Shown: positions 27,750-35,938, counted from the stretch's first letter. The stretch: 64,000 bases of DNA from Phenylobacterium kunshanense (GCF_003254525.1 NZ_QFYS01000003.1:62001-126000), one strand, 5' to 3'. The notes: generated by a model from the sequence alone, not told the origin. A program made the numbers and translations.

Positions 27750-27763
27750 TTGTCGAAGATCAA
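27750..27763. promoter_or_regulatory. FNR-type box (one mismatch) between nrdJ and the RIC-like gene
   Basis: TTGTC-GAAG-ATCAA differs from TTGAY-N4-RTCAA at one base. It lies in the 169-bp divergent region, centred 92 bp from the nrdJ ATG and 77 bp from the hemerythrin-domain ATG, so it could serve either gene. Confidence 0.5.
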
Positions 27764-27833
27764 GGTCGGTCCCGCCCGGCTTCAATGCAGGGCCGACGCG
27801 CGTCTCCTAGGCTTGCCGCAAAGGAGATTTGCC

Positions 27834-28364
27834 ATGCTCGAAGACGTCCACGTGGCGCACGCAGCGCCATGCCACCCGGAGGCCTTGTCGCTGGCGGCGG
27901 CCAACGACCGGTCCCTGGACGTGCCCGGCCTGATAGAGCTCATCCTCACCCGATTTCACGAGACCCATCGGCGGGAATTTCCCGAAGCGATCCGCCTCGC
28001 GAGGAAGGTCGAGGCTGTGCACGCGGCCGAGGCGGAATGCCCACGGGGCCTGGCGGATCACCTGGCTTTCATGGCGGACGACCTCGAAGGCCATCAGCAG
28101 CGCGAGGAACTGGTCCTGTTCCCGATGATGCTGCGCGGCGGCTCGCCGATGATCGGTATGCCGATCGGGCGGATGATGGCCGAGCACCGTGACGTGGAGG
28201 ATCAACTGGCCCGGCTCAGGGCCCTGACCCACGACCACGCGGCGCCGCCGGGCGCGTGCCACACCTGGCAGGCGCTTGTCCGGGCCTGCCGCAAGCTGGA
28301 CGTGGACCTGACCGAACATATGCGGCTCGAGAACGAAGTGCTGTTCCAGCACTTCCTCGACTAA
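27834..28364 (+). CDS. Hemerythrin-domain protein, RIC/YtfE-like without N-terminal domain
   Basis: 176 residues from the ATG at 27834, preceded by AAGGAG. The pattern of a di-iron four-helix bundle is clear: RFHETHRREFPE, DDLEGHQQREELVLFPMM, RMMAEHRDVEDQL and TEHMRLENEVLFQHF. Full-length RIC proteins (repair of iron centres after NO damage) have an extra ~50-residue N-terminal ScdA domain; here the N-terminus is short and contains only HAAPCHPEALS. Its location with nnrS and nrdJ near an FNR-type box supports a nitrosative-stress role. Confidence 0.85.
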   Translation: MLEDVHVAHAAPCHPEALSLAAANDRSLDVPGLIELILTRFHETHRREFPEAIRLARKVEAVHAAEAECPRGLADHLAFMADDLEGHQQREELVLFPMMLRGGSPMIGMPIGRMMAEHRDVEDQLARLRALTHDHAAPPGACHTWQALVRACRKLDVDLTEHMRLENEVLFQHFLD

Positions 28365-28484
28365 GGCGCCCGGGAGCCGCGCCGGAGGGGAAGTCTCGGC
28401 GCGCTCGGTGAGACACCGGACGCCACGCCGGCGGCAGGCCGCAAGCCCGCCGCCGGCGTCACTTCATCGGCAGAGCGCGGGCCG

Positions 28485-29054
28485 TCAGGAGCAGACGCCG
28501 CGGTAGCGGGGTATTTGGCCGACGAGGGAACAGGGCTTGAATCGGCTGTCGAACTCTTCGGCCAGGACGAGATCCCAGGCGTCGCGGCAGGCGCCGGTGG
28601 AGCCGGGCACGCAGAAGACGAAGGTGTCGCCGATCTGGCCGGCCAGGGCGCGCGACTGCAGCGTCGAGACGCCGACCGTCCCGTAGCTGGCCTGGTGGAA
28701 AACGACCGCGAAGCCATCCATCTCCCGCCGCAACAGAGGTCGCACCGCCTCGGGCGTCACATCGCGGGGGGCGAATCCCGTGCCGCCGGTGGCGACGATC
28801 ACGTCGACGGCCGGATTGTCCGCCCAGGCCTTCACCTGGGCCTGGATCGCCTCGACATCGTCGGTCACGATCGCGCGGCCGGCCAACTCATGCCCCGCGG
28901 CCGCCACGCGATCGGCCAGCAGTCCGCCGGACGTATCCGTCTCCATCGTCCGCGTGTCCGACACGGTCAGCACGGCTATGCGCAAAGGGTAGAAGGGCAG
29001 GTTGGGGTCGATCCGGGCCTTCGAGGCGGGCCGGTCGGTCGTGGCGATCTGCAT
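28485..29054 (-). CDS. moaB: Molybdenum cofactor biosynthesis protein B
   Basis: 189 residues. The molybdopterin-binding fold is marked by RIAVLTVSDTRTMETDTSGG, VDVIVATGGTGFAPRDVTPE and the region FVFCVPGSTGACRDAWDLVL. MoaB/Mog-type proteins adenylylate molybdopterin before molybdenum insertion. It lies 2 nt after moaD and forms an operon with it; the 120-nt gap downstream contains only GC-rich sequence and no clear terminator. Confidence 0.93.
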   Translation of the reverse strand: MQIATTDRPASKARIDPNLPFYPLRIAVLTVSDTRTMETDTSGGLLADRVAAAGHELAGRAIVTDDVEAIQAQVKAWADNPAVDVIVATGGTGFAPRDVTPEAVRPLLRREMDGFAVVFHQASYGTVGVSTLQSRALAGQIGDTFVFCVPGSTGACRDAWDLVLAEEFDSRFKPCSLVGQIPRYRGVCS

Positions 29055-29056
29055 GA

Positions 29057-29362
29057 TCAGCCTCCTGAAAACGGGGAGAAGAAGGCGACCTCGTCGCCGG
29101 GCCGGACCCAGGCCGTGTCGCCCACGACCATCTGCTGGGCCACCGCGGCGCGAACGCCGGGCTCGGCCAGGGCTTCGGCGGCTCCGGGAAGGCGGGCGCA
29201 GAGTTCGGCGCGGAGCCTCGACAGCGGGCAGCCGGCGGCCGGAATCCCAAGGGTCAGCTCGCGGCCGAGGCGATCGGACACCTTCCCGAAGAACAGCACG
29301 CGGACGGAAGCGACGGACGACGCCGAAGGCGGGTCGCCCGCAAGGACAGGTGCGATGGACAT
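29057..29362 (-). CDS. moaD: Molybdopterin synthase small subunit
   Basis: 101 residues. The beta-grasp ubiquitin-like fold begins VRVLFFGKVSDRLGRELTL and ends in the diagnostic Gly-Gly tail (FFSPFSGG), which is thiocarboxylated to donate sulfur to the pterin. The N-terminus (MSIAPVLAGDPPSASSVAS) is about 20 residues longer than usual. The partner moaE is not in the window. An FNR-type box centred exactly 41.5 bp from the ATG predicts a leaderless mRNA. Confidence 0.9.
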   Translation of the reverse strand: MSIAPVLAGDPPSASSVASVRVLFFGKVSDRLGRELTLGIPAAGCPLSRLRAELCARLPGAAEALAEPGVRAAVAQQMVVGDTAWVRPGDEVAFFSPFSGG

Positions 29363-29410
29363 GCCGAGGCTCTAACCCACGCCCCTCCGTTTTGGATTGT
29401 CCGAGATCAA
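29362..29410 (-). promoter_or_regulatory. Predicted class II FNR promoter giving leaderless moaD-moaB mRNA
   Basis: On the minus strand TTGAT-CTCG-GACAA (29410-29397, one mismatch) is followed by 22 nt, then TAGAGC (29374-29369), then 6 nt, then the moaD ATG at 29362. The geometry is identical to that of the nnrS promoter. Confidence 0.55.
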
Positions 29411-29555
29411 GCGCGCCGGTGATCTCGGTGAGGCGACCGCCCTTGCGGCGTGGGCCTGGGCGCCGGATACCGGGACACTGAACCCCTGGGAGCGGAACCT
29501 TGAACGGACGCGTCTACGCCCGCTTCATCAGCTTCGAAATCCGGACCCTCGACCA

Positions 29556-30518
29556 GTGAGCGACGAGCCCCTCGCGCCGTCCCGTCGGGACGCCAGACGC
29601 CTCACGGCGCGAGAGATCTTCGCCGAGGACCTGGCCCTGGACGCGGAAAGCGCCGGCCATGTGGTGAGCCGGCTGAGGCCTGGCGTCGTGTCGCCGAACA
29701 AGGTGACGATCACCGGTCAGGACGGGCGCCTGTTCGTCGCCGACGGCGCGAGCCGCTGGGAGCAGCAGTTTCGCGGCGACCTGAAGATTCCGGACGCTTG
29801 GTTCGAGAGCTGGACCCGGGTCCTGGGCGCCCGCGCCACCATCGCCGCGGCCCTGGGCGTCACTCTGTGGAACCTCGTGATCCCCGAGAAGCAGGCCGTG
29901 CTGCCCGAGATGCGATGGCCGGCCGGGGACGTGAGCGGGGCGGAGCGGCCGCTGATGCAGTTGATCCCTCGGTTGGGCCCGGAGGTGAACCTCCTGTACG
30001 CGGCCGATGCCCTCATCGCGCGAAAGCACGACCTCGCCGTCTTCTTCCGCCACAACTCCCATTGGACAGCGACGGGCTGCTGCCTTGCGATGGAGGCGCT
30101 GGCCGAGCGCCTGGGTCTCCAGGTCGACTGGGATGACATCCGGTTCTCGTACCGGGTCCGTGACGTCGCCCACGACCTGACCGTTCACCTCTTCGATCCC
30201 GCTCCGGAAGAAGCCGTCGGTCTGCTCGAGGCCCGCGAGGCGCCATTCTTCGCGTCCGCCGGACCTGAGCCGGGGCGCAACACCGGCGCCAGCTTCGGCC
30301 TGCGGAACCCCGACGCCCCCGATCCGCGGCGGGTCATGATCTTCGGCGACAGCTACGCCCACGACATGGGCGTCGCCTTCGCGCTCGGCGAGCTTTTCGC
30401 TGAGGTGATCATGGTCTGGTCCAAGTCCATCGACTGGGCTCAGGTGCAGGCCCGCGAAGCGCAGGTCGTCGTCTGGGAGAGCGCCGAGCGGTTCCTGGCG
30501 ACAGTGGCCGAGAGTTAG
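29556..30518 (+). CDS. SGNH-fold (AlgX/AlgJ-like) putative polysaccharide O-acetylation protein
   Basis: 320 residues from the GTG at 29556; the frame is open to a TTG at 29397, but that start lies on the moaD FNR box. The motif FFRHNSHWTATGCCLAMEAL and, late in the protein, VMIFGDSYAHDMG resemble the SGNH-hydrolase-like domain of AlgX/AlgJ acetyltransferases (Ser of GDS, His of SHW). No signal peptide or membrane helix is apparent, unlike AlgX or AlgJ. It opens the surface-glycan block and ends overlapping the HAD gene tail to tail by 4 nt. An acyl-transfer or esterase role on glycans is inferred. Confidence 0.55.
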   Translation: MSDEPLAPSRRDARRLTAREIFAEDLALDAESAGHVVSRLRPGVVSPNKVTITGQDGRLFVADGASRWEQQFRGDLKIPDAWFESWTRVLGARATIAAALGVTLWNLVIPEKQAVLPEMRWPAGDVSGAERPLMQLIPRLGPEVNLLYAADALIARKHDLAVFFRHNSHWTATGCCLAMEALAERLGLQVDWDDIRFSYRVRDVAHDLTVHLFDPAPEEAVGLLEAREAPFFASAGPEPGRNTGASFGLRNPDAPDPRRVMIFGDSYAHDMGVAFALGELFAEVIMVWSKSIDWAQVQAREAQVVVWESAERFLATVAES

Positions 30519-31141
30519 GTTGGGCCAGGTCCCGGGGGCGACAGCATCCGCGTCACCGCCGCGCTGAACGACGGCGCGAGATCGTCAGGATGCGCCTTCG
30601 CCAACAGGCCGGGCGTGCGGATGCCGTTGGTCACCGCCGTCACGGGAACGCCGGCGGCGCGGGCGCCCTCGATGTCGGCTTCGGTGTCACCGATCCAGCG
30701 GAGGATCGGCGGACCAGGGGGCGGCGCCTTTGATCCGGATCCCACGGCGACGACCTCTGAAAGGCTGTCGCGAACGCCGAGGTCGCGCAGTTGATCCTCC
30801 AGCGCGGCCGGGTCGCGTCGGGCCGTCAGCAGCACGGCCTGCACGCCATGATCACGAAGGCGCCGAAGCGCTCGCGCGGCCCCCGGGTGAAGCTGGTCCA
30901 GGGCCAGCATGTCGGGCGCCTCGATGCGCCGCTTCCAAACTTCGAAAAACGCGCCGAGCTGGCGTGGATCGCCCAGCAGGAGGTCCCAGCCAACGCCCCG
31001 CCGCTTGGCGCGCCAGAGGTCGCGCAGGGGCAGGGGCGCCTGCCCAAGAGCGCCGACGGCCTCGGAGTAGACGGCGTGGTGGCGCCGGCGCGTATCGAGC
31101 AGCGTGCCGTCCAGATCGACGATGACGCGACCGCCAGCCAA
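30515..31141 (-). CDS. HAD-family hydrolase (phosphoglycolate phosphatase-like)
   Basis: 208 residues from a TTG start; no better start codon precedes motif I. Motif I is VDLDGTLLD, motif II is VLLTARRD, and motif IV is IGDTEADIEGARAAG, with a helical C1 cap between I and II (residues 15-80). It lies 4 nt after the methyltransferase gene, so it is probably the last gene of the minus-strand glycan operon. The substrate is not evident; a sugar-phosphate phosphatase is plausible in this context. Confidence 0.75.
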   Translation of the reverse strand: MAGGRVIVDLDGTLLDTRRRHHAVYSEAVGALGQAPLPLRDLWRAKRRGVGWDLLLGDPRQLGAFFEVWKRRIEAPDMLALDQLHPGAARALRRLRDHGVQAVLLTARRDPAALEDQLRDLGVRDSLSEVVAVGSGSKAPPPGPPILRWIGDTEADIEGARAAGVPVTAVTNGIRTPGLLAKAHPDDLAPSFSAAVTRMLSPPGPGPT

Positions 31142-31145
31142 GGCG

Positions 31146-31856
31146 TCAGGGTCGGCGGCAGATGGCGGTGATCTCCGCCGCGTTCCTCGGAAAATCCTTT
31201 CCGAGTTCGAAGAAGCCTTCGATCATTTCCTCGGACCAATGCTGGTCGATCTGGCCATTGGAGAGTGGCTTGAAGAACACGCCCTCCATGCAGGCGATCT
31301 CCAGACCCGCGGCCTCGACGTCGGCGCGTAGACTGTCCCAGTCGTAGACCCGACGGTGGCCCACCTCGTGATCGCGTTCGTTCAGCGCATGGACGTCCGG
31401 CAGCAGGCCCATCTTGACCGCGGCGAGCCGGTGGAACGAGTGCGCATTGGGGACGCCGACGACGATCACGCCCTCGGGCGCCAGCCAGGGCGTCGCGAGG
31501 CGCAGGATTCCGACGGGATCCTCCACGTGTTCGAGCACGTGCTCCATGATGATCGCGTCGAACGGGCGTCCCGGCTGGAACTCCTCGAACAGGCTGTGCA
31601 CCTTGGTCAGGTTCGGCCGATCCGGGATCGCGTCGAGCAGATGGCGCGAGCCCTCGACGACCGTCACATGCTCGAAGTGGTCCGCGAGCATGGCGGTCAT
31701 GACCCCGTCGCCGCTGCCCAACTCCAGGACGTGGCGAGCCGTGACGTGCGGCAGCATCGCGCGGAAGCGGAAGCCCACAAGCCGCCGGTCGAAGTCGAGC
31801 TGCTTCGTCGTGTACCAGGTCGCGGACTGTTCCACGCGCGCGGTTTCCGTGGTCAT
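31146..31856 (-). CDS. Class I SAM-dependent methyltransferase
   Basis: 236 residues from the ATG at 31856, which overlaps the ATP-grasp gene stop by 4 nt. The Rossmann SAM site is VLELGSGDGVMTAML; the acidic end of strand 2 is VTVVEGS, with IIMEHVLEHVEDPVGILR as motif II/post II. It is of the Methyltransf_11/23 type found in O-antigen and capsule loci, where such enzymes methylate sugars or lipid-linked intermediates. Acceptor unknown. Confidence 0.85.
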   Translation of the reverse strand: MTTETARVEQSATWYTTKQLDFDRRLVGFRFRAMLPHVTARHVLELGSGDGVMTAMLADHFEHVTVVEGSRHLLDAIPDRPNLTKVHSLFEEFQPGRPFDAIIMEHVLEHVEDPVGILRLATPWLAPEGVIVVGVPNAHSFHRLAAVKMGLLPDVHALNERDHEVGHRRVYDWDSLRADVEAAGLEIACMEGVFFKPLSNGQIDQHWSEEMIEGFFELGKDFPRNAAEITAICRRP

Positions 31857-32926
31857 GGCGCCCTCCTGAGCATTCCTGTGCGCACCAGCTCGTCGAGTTC
31901 CTCTCGCCGGTGGAGCTGCGGCGGCACGTCCATGCCGCGGATCCAGACCAGCCCCTTCGGCAGCGGATTGATCGTCGCGCCGGTCCAGATCGAGCGGCCC
32001 TGCAGTCCGAGCTCGCAGTAGATCTCGGGCATGTTCAGGCCGGCGGCGGTGAAGAAGCCGATGGTCGTGAAGAAGCGCGCGATGTTGATTTCGGTCGGTC
32101 GCGGCAAGCCGTCCCGATCGAGCGTCATGTCCACGCTGAAGATGCCGTTCGGACGGGGGTCGATCGCGCGGATGGCCGCGAGGGCGGTCTCGTCCACCCT
32201 CGGATCGGCGTCGGTCTCGCCGACGGCCGTGACGCCGGTGACGCCCGAGAGCGTCCGGTCCCCGAAGCTCCAGCTTCGCCGACGACGGGTCTGCGCCACC
32301 ACGAGGTCCCCGTCCAGCCAGAGCGATGACCAGGTCACCGTGTCCGCCGTCAGCTGCTCGGCGGCCGTGAACGCGCCCCAGCCGTCGAACCGGCTGATCC
32401 ACATCCGCGCGAAATCGATGTCGTCGGTCGGCACGGCGCCGCGGCCGCCGCCTCCGGTCGTGGCCCGGAGCCAGAGGCTGGGACCGAGTTCGGCGAAGGC
32501 GCTGACCAGGTCGGACTCGTCATCGACGCGGATTGTCCGCGGAACCGGCACCCCCGCCTTCTCCCAGATGGCGTAGGACGCGAACTTGTCCACGCAGTCG
32601 CGGACGGTCTGCGGCGCCGGGAGAAAGGTCTTCACGCCCAGGGCATGGATCTCGTCCCGAAGCTCCGAGATGGCGAGGACCTCGTAGTCGTGCTGCACGT
32701 GCAGGAAGTCCGGGCGCTCATCGCGCAGGATCTTGAGCAGGCGCTCGGCATAGCCCGGGGCCCGGGCGCCGGGCAGCAGGTGGCCCCGCGACACGTCGGC
32801 CAGGAACAGGTCGGTGGGGCTCGAGCATCCGCCGATGACGTCGTAGCCGCGGTCGCTCGCGCGCAGGGAACTGATGAAGTTGTTTGCGGGCGCGCCTCCG
32901 GCGCCGCCTACGTAGATCGTCGCCAT
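31853..32926 (-). CDS. ATP-grasp enzyme (carboxylate-amine ligase or CPSase-like)
   Basis: 357 residues from the ATG at 32926 (an adjacent TTG at 32929 is less likely). The N-terminal preATP-grasp fold begins MATIYVGGAGGAPANNFISS. The ATP-grasp domain follows from about residue 115, with the glycine-rich TTGGGGRGAVP and the metal-binding GIFSVDMTLDRDG...TEINIARF. It resembles the carbamoyl-phosphate-synthase-like ligases seen in surface polysaccharide and modified-sugar loci, where they may attach an amino acid or carbamoyl group. It overlaps the methyltransferase gene; the substrate is unknown. Confidence 0.8.
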   Translation of the reverse strand: MATIYVGGAGGAPANNFISSLRASDRGYDVIGGCSSPTDLFLADVSRGHLLPGARAPGYAERLLKILRDERPDFLHVQHDYEVLAISELRDEIHALGVKTFLPAPQTVRDCVDKFASYAIWEKAGVPVPRTIRVDDESDLVSAFAELGPSLWLRATTGGGGRGAVPTDDIDFARMWISRFDGWGAFTAAEQLTADTVTWSSLWLDGDLVVAQTRRRRSWSFGDRTLSGVTGVTAVGETDADPRVDETALAAIRAIDPRPNGIFSVDMTLDRDGLPRPTEINIARFFTTIGFFTAAGLNMPEIYCELGLQGRSIWTGATINPLPKGLVWIRGMDVPPQLHRREELDELVRTGMLRRAP

Positions 32927-33011
32927 CAATTCGAACCGGTTCCGCGCGGAACGCGCTTCTTAATCCGCCCATACGCCAGGATGAAGACGATTCGAGGAGC
33001 AGGTGGCGAGT

Positions 33012-34331
33012 TCAGGCGCCGAACTCCGCGAAGCGGACGTCGGGATCCACAGCGGGTATGGGAACCCCTGAGACATAGCTCGTGAACCGGCCCATCAGGT
33101 CGCGAACTCTGGCGATGTTGGCCGGATCCTTGGCGGCCGCGATGAGCCGATCGCGGTCCCGGATGGCCGCCGCCAGTTCCTCGGGCGTCGTGACCGCCTG
33201 CGCCTGCGGCAGGGGCCAGTGATCCGCCATCAGGGGCCCATGTCCGGTCTCCTCGGGGATGATCAGCGGCAGTCCGGCCGCGACCGCCTCGACGGCGGCG
33301 CGTCCTCCGCCCTCCGGATAGCTGGCGAGATAGATGTCCGCCTGCTGGCGAGCCAGTTCGACCATGAGGTTGTCGCATCGGCCGACGAAGCGATAGCGGT
33401 CGGGGTTCAGGCCGGCCGCGGTCAGCGCCTCGACCATCTCGGCCGCGAAGTCGTCGTCGTACGCGCCGATGTGCACGATCTCGGCGTCGGCGGCCGACAG
33501 CGCCGCGACCACGAAGTCCGCCCACCGATGGCGGGCCGGATGACGGTACTTGTGCTGGCTGCCGCAGGTGGCGATCCGCAGCCGGGTCTTGTCCGCCGCC
33601 GCAATGGCGGCGGGGGCGACGGATTCGGCATTGGCCATCATCGCCGCATAGACAGGGTCCAGCCCGGCGTCGCGGCAGGCGAGGTGGCAGGGATAGGTCA
33701 GGTCCGCATGCGCCGAGAACTTCAGGCTCGATCCGATGGCCGGCATGAAGTTGGCGTGGTGCACATAGTCGACGACGTTCCGGAACGGCCAGGCGCCGGC
33801 CACGGCGACCGCGTCCATGTGGTTGTTCATCAGGAAGATCCGGCTTGGCCGGATCGCCGACAGGATGCAGTAGAGCTCGACGACCTTCTCCACGAGCGTG
33901 GGCGCGCTGAGGATCACGTCGGCGCGCCGCTTGAGTGGATACGCCGTCGGGTTGATGTGATTGATCAGGAACTTGTACCGCATCTTTCTGTAGATGTCGG
34001 TGCAGATGATGGTCACCTTCTCGGCGCCAAGTATCTGGGTGATATCCGTCGCGACTTTGCTGTGTCCGCCGGTCGCGAAGAGCTGGGTGGCGAGGATGAC
34101 GACGTTGTCCTGCCCCTTCGTCAGCGGCGTCTCGTGCAGGCCCAGGCGCCGCGGCAGTTCCGAGACCGCCTTGTCGAGACCTGAGCAGAACAGCCTGTGT
34201 CCCCGGACCTCGGGCGCCATGAGGCTTGGCACCATGCGGCTGATCTGCAGCAGGGCCTCCTCGAGCTGCTCCGGCGTGCGGGCGCGGGCCAGGGCCTGCT
34301 CGATCTCGGGCGTCTGATGGTCGAGATGCAA
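33012..34331 (-). CDS. Glycosyltransferase, GT-B fold
   Basis: 439 residues from a TTG start with GGGAGA 5 nt upstream; no in-frame ATG is close by. The N-terminal ~90 residues are helical and unlike standard GT4 enzymes. They are followed by a Rossmann-like half (DNVVILATQLFATGGHSKVA) and a C-terminal donor-binding half with YRFVGRCDNLMVELARQQADIYLASYPEGGGRAAVEAVAAG. The C-terminal half resembles SpsA/RfaB-type group 1 transferases. It probably adds a sugar to a surface glycan. It is separated from the ATP-grasp gene by 85 nt. Confidence 0.7.
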   Translation of the reverse strand: MHLDHQTPEIEQALARARTPEQLEEALLQISRMVPSLMAPEVRGHRLFCSGLDKAVSELPRRLGLHETPLTKGQDNVVILATQLFATGGHSKVATDITQILGAEKVTIICTDIYRKMRYKFLINHINPTAYPLKRRADVILSAPTLVEKVVELYCILSAIRPSRIFLMNNHMDAVAVAGAWPFRNVVDYVHHANFMPAIGSSLKFSAHADLTYPCHLACRDAGLDPVYAAMMANAESVAPAAIAAADKTRLRIATCGSQHKYRHPARHRWADFVVAALSAADAEIVHIGAYDDDFAAEMVEALTAAGLNPDRYRFVGRCDNLMVELARQQADIYLASYPEGGGRAAVEAVAAGLPLIIPEETGHGPLMADHWPLPQAQAVTTPEELAAAIRDRDRLIAAAKDPANIARVRDLMGRFTSYVSGVPIPAVDPDVRFAEFGA

Positions 34332-34356
34332 GAAGCTCTCCCTTGGTCGCGGCGAC

Positions 34357-35448
34357 TCAGGCGCTGCGAACCGCTTCGATGACCCTGTCGATATCGGTCA
34401 GCGGCATCGTGGGCCACAGGGGAAGAGACAGGACTTCTTGGGCCAGGCGCTCGGCTACGGGCAGTTGGCCGGCCCGGTAGCCATGACGCGCGAACGCCGG
34501 CTGGAGGTGGCAGGGGTTCGGGTAGTGGATGAGCGTGGGAACGCCCGCGGCCTGGAGCCGGGCCTGGAGGTCGTCGCGTTCGGCCGCGCGGACCACGTAC
34601 AGGTGGTAGACGTGACGCGCCCACTCGGCCTCGCCCGGAACCCGGACCGACGGGACGCCCTCGAGGCCACGGCGATAGCGATCGGCCCGTTCCCGCCGCG
34701 CCTCGGTGGCGGCGTCAAGACCCGCCAGGCCGACCCGCAGGAACGCGGCCTGGAGTTCGTCGAGTCTGGAGTTCACGCCGGGTTCTTCGTGAACGTATTT
34801 CTCCCGCGATCCATAATTCCGCAGCATCCGGAGACGCTCCGCCAACGCCGGGTCCGCGGTCGTCACGGCGCCGGCGTCGCCGAGGGCGCCCAGGTTCTTG
34901 GTCGGATAGAAGCTGAACGCGGTCGCGTGCGCCAGGCTGCCCGTCCGCCGGCCGTGGTCCAGGGCGCCATGGCTCTGGGCCGCATCTTCCAGCACGAACA
35001 GGCCGTGGCGCTCGGCCAGCGACATGATCGGCGCCATGTCGACCGGGTGCCCGTAGAGGGAGACCGGGATCACCGCCTTGGTCCGCGGCGTGATCGCGGC
35101 GCCCACCGACGCAGCGTCGACGGTAAAGGTGGCCGGGTCGCACTCGATGGCCACGGGGCGCGCGCCGACCGCGTCGACGGCCATCCAGGTCGCCGCGAAC
35201 GTATGCGCCGGGACGATCACCTCGTCGCCCGGTCCCACGCCCGCCGCGCGCAGGGCGAGGGTGAGGGCGTCGAGGCCGTTGCCGACGCCGATGGCGTGAG
35301 GCACGCCGCAATAGGCGGCGAACTCGGATTCGAACGCTTCGAGCTCGGGACCGAGGATCATCCAGCCGCTGTCGAGCACCCGCCGGAAGGCGGCTTCCAG
35401 CTCGGCCCGCCGCTTCGGCTCGCCGAGGCCGAGGTCGAAGAATTTCAC
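34357..35448 (-). CDS. DegT/DnrJ/EryC1 PLP-dependent sugar aminotransferase (FdtB-like)
   Basis: 363 residues. The aldolase-type PLP fold is shown by LEDAAQSHGALDHGR (Asp to the pyridine N) and AFSFYPTKNLGALGDAGAV (Schiff-base Lys). VNSRLDELQAAFLRVGL is a dimer-contact motif of the family. These enzymes aminate keto sugars bound to nucleotides. The ATG overlaps the gene for the 3,4-ketoisomerase by 4 nt; that pairing is the classical FdtA-FdtB route to dTDP-3-amino-3,6-dideoxyhexose, so C3 amination is likely. Confidence 0.9.
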   Translation of the reverse strand: MKFFDLGLGEPKRRAELEAAFRRVLDSGWMILGPELEAFESEFAAYCGVPHAIGVGNGLDALTLALRAAGVGPGDEVIVPAHTFAATWMAVDAVGARPVAIECDPATFTVDAASVGAAITPRTKAVIPVSLYGHPVDMAPIMSLAERHGLFVLEDAAQSHGALDHGRRTGSLAHATAFSFYPTKNLGALGDAGAVTTADPALAERLRMLRNYGSREKYVHEEPGVNSRLDELQAAFLRVGLAGLDAATEARRERADRYRRGLEGVPSVRVPGEAEWARHVYHLYVVRAAERDDLQARLQAAGVPTLIHYPNPCHLQPAFARHGYRAGQLPVAERLAQEVLSLPLWPTMPLTDIDRVIEAVRSA

Positions 35449-35849
35449 GAGACGCTGGCCAGGAAGTCGTCGAAGTCGCGGATGTAGTCCGCTTCGTCGT
35501 AGTGGGCGGAGGCGAGCACGAGACAGACGGAGCCGGACGAGAAGTTGTCGATGTCGCGCCAGAACATCGGGCCGATATGCAGGCCGCGATTGGGTCGGTT
35601 CAGCGTCACCCGCTCCTCGGTCCGGCCATCGTGCAGGCGGACATCGAAACTGCCCGAAACGGCGATCAGGATCTGATGGAGCGCCCGGTGGGCGTGCCCG
35701 GCGCGGGCCGACTGGCTGGGCACGTCGTAGAGGTAGTAGACCCGCTCGATCGCGAACGGCACGTCCCGGTTGGATTCGGCGACGCAGAGGTTTCCGCGCA
35801 GATCGTGGACCACGGGCAGGTCGATGAATTTCGCGAGGGATTCGGTCAT
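35445..35849 (-). CDS. dTDP-4-oxo-6-deoxyhexose 3,4-ketoisomerase (FdtA/WxcM cupin)
   Basis: 134 residues forming a single cupin barrel: RGNLCVAESNRDVPFAIERV, then YYLYDVPSQSARAGHAHRAL with the catalytic His pair, and the nucleotide-sugar contact LNRPNRGLHIGPMFWRDI. FdtA, QdtA and Tyl1a all belong to this family and differ in the stereochemistry of the product, so the exact product sugar is open. It is the first gene of the minus-strand glycan operon with the overlapping aminotransferase. Confidence 0.88.
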   Translation of the reverse strand: MTESLAKFIDLPVVHDLRGNLCVAESNRDVPFAIERVYYLYDVPSQSARAGHAHRALHQILIAVSGSFDVRLHDGRTEERVTLNRPNRGLHIGPMFWRDIDNFSSGSVCLVLASAHYDEADYIRDFDDFLASVS

Positions 35850-35938
35850 GACCTACCGGTGGCTGCAGGGCGTTGCAGGTGTGGTCAGGCTGTATGGCCG
35901 ATGCGTCGCCAGGGTGACAAGGCCGCGGTGGCCGACGC

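Noticed and set aside
29482..29557. Short frame of 19 codons from a TTG at 29500 ending with a GTGA overlap with the AlgX-like start
   Set aside because: There is no similarity to a known leader peptide; it probably arises by chance, although the overlap is neat.
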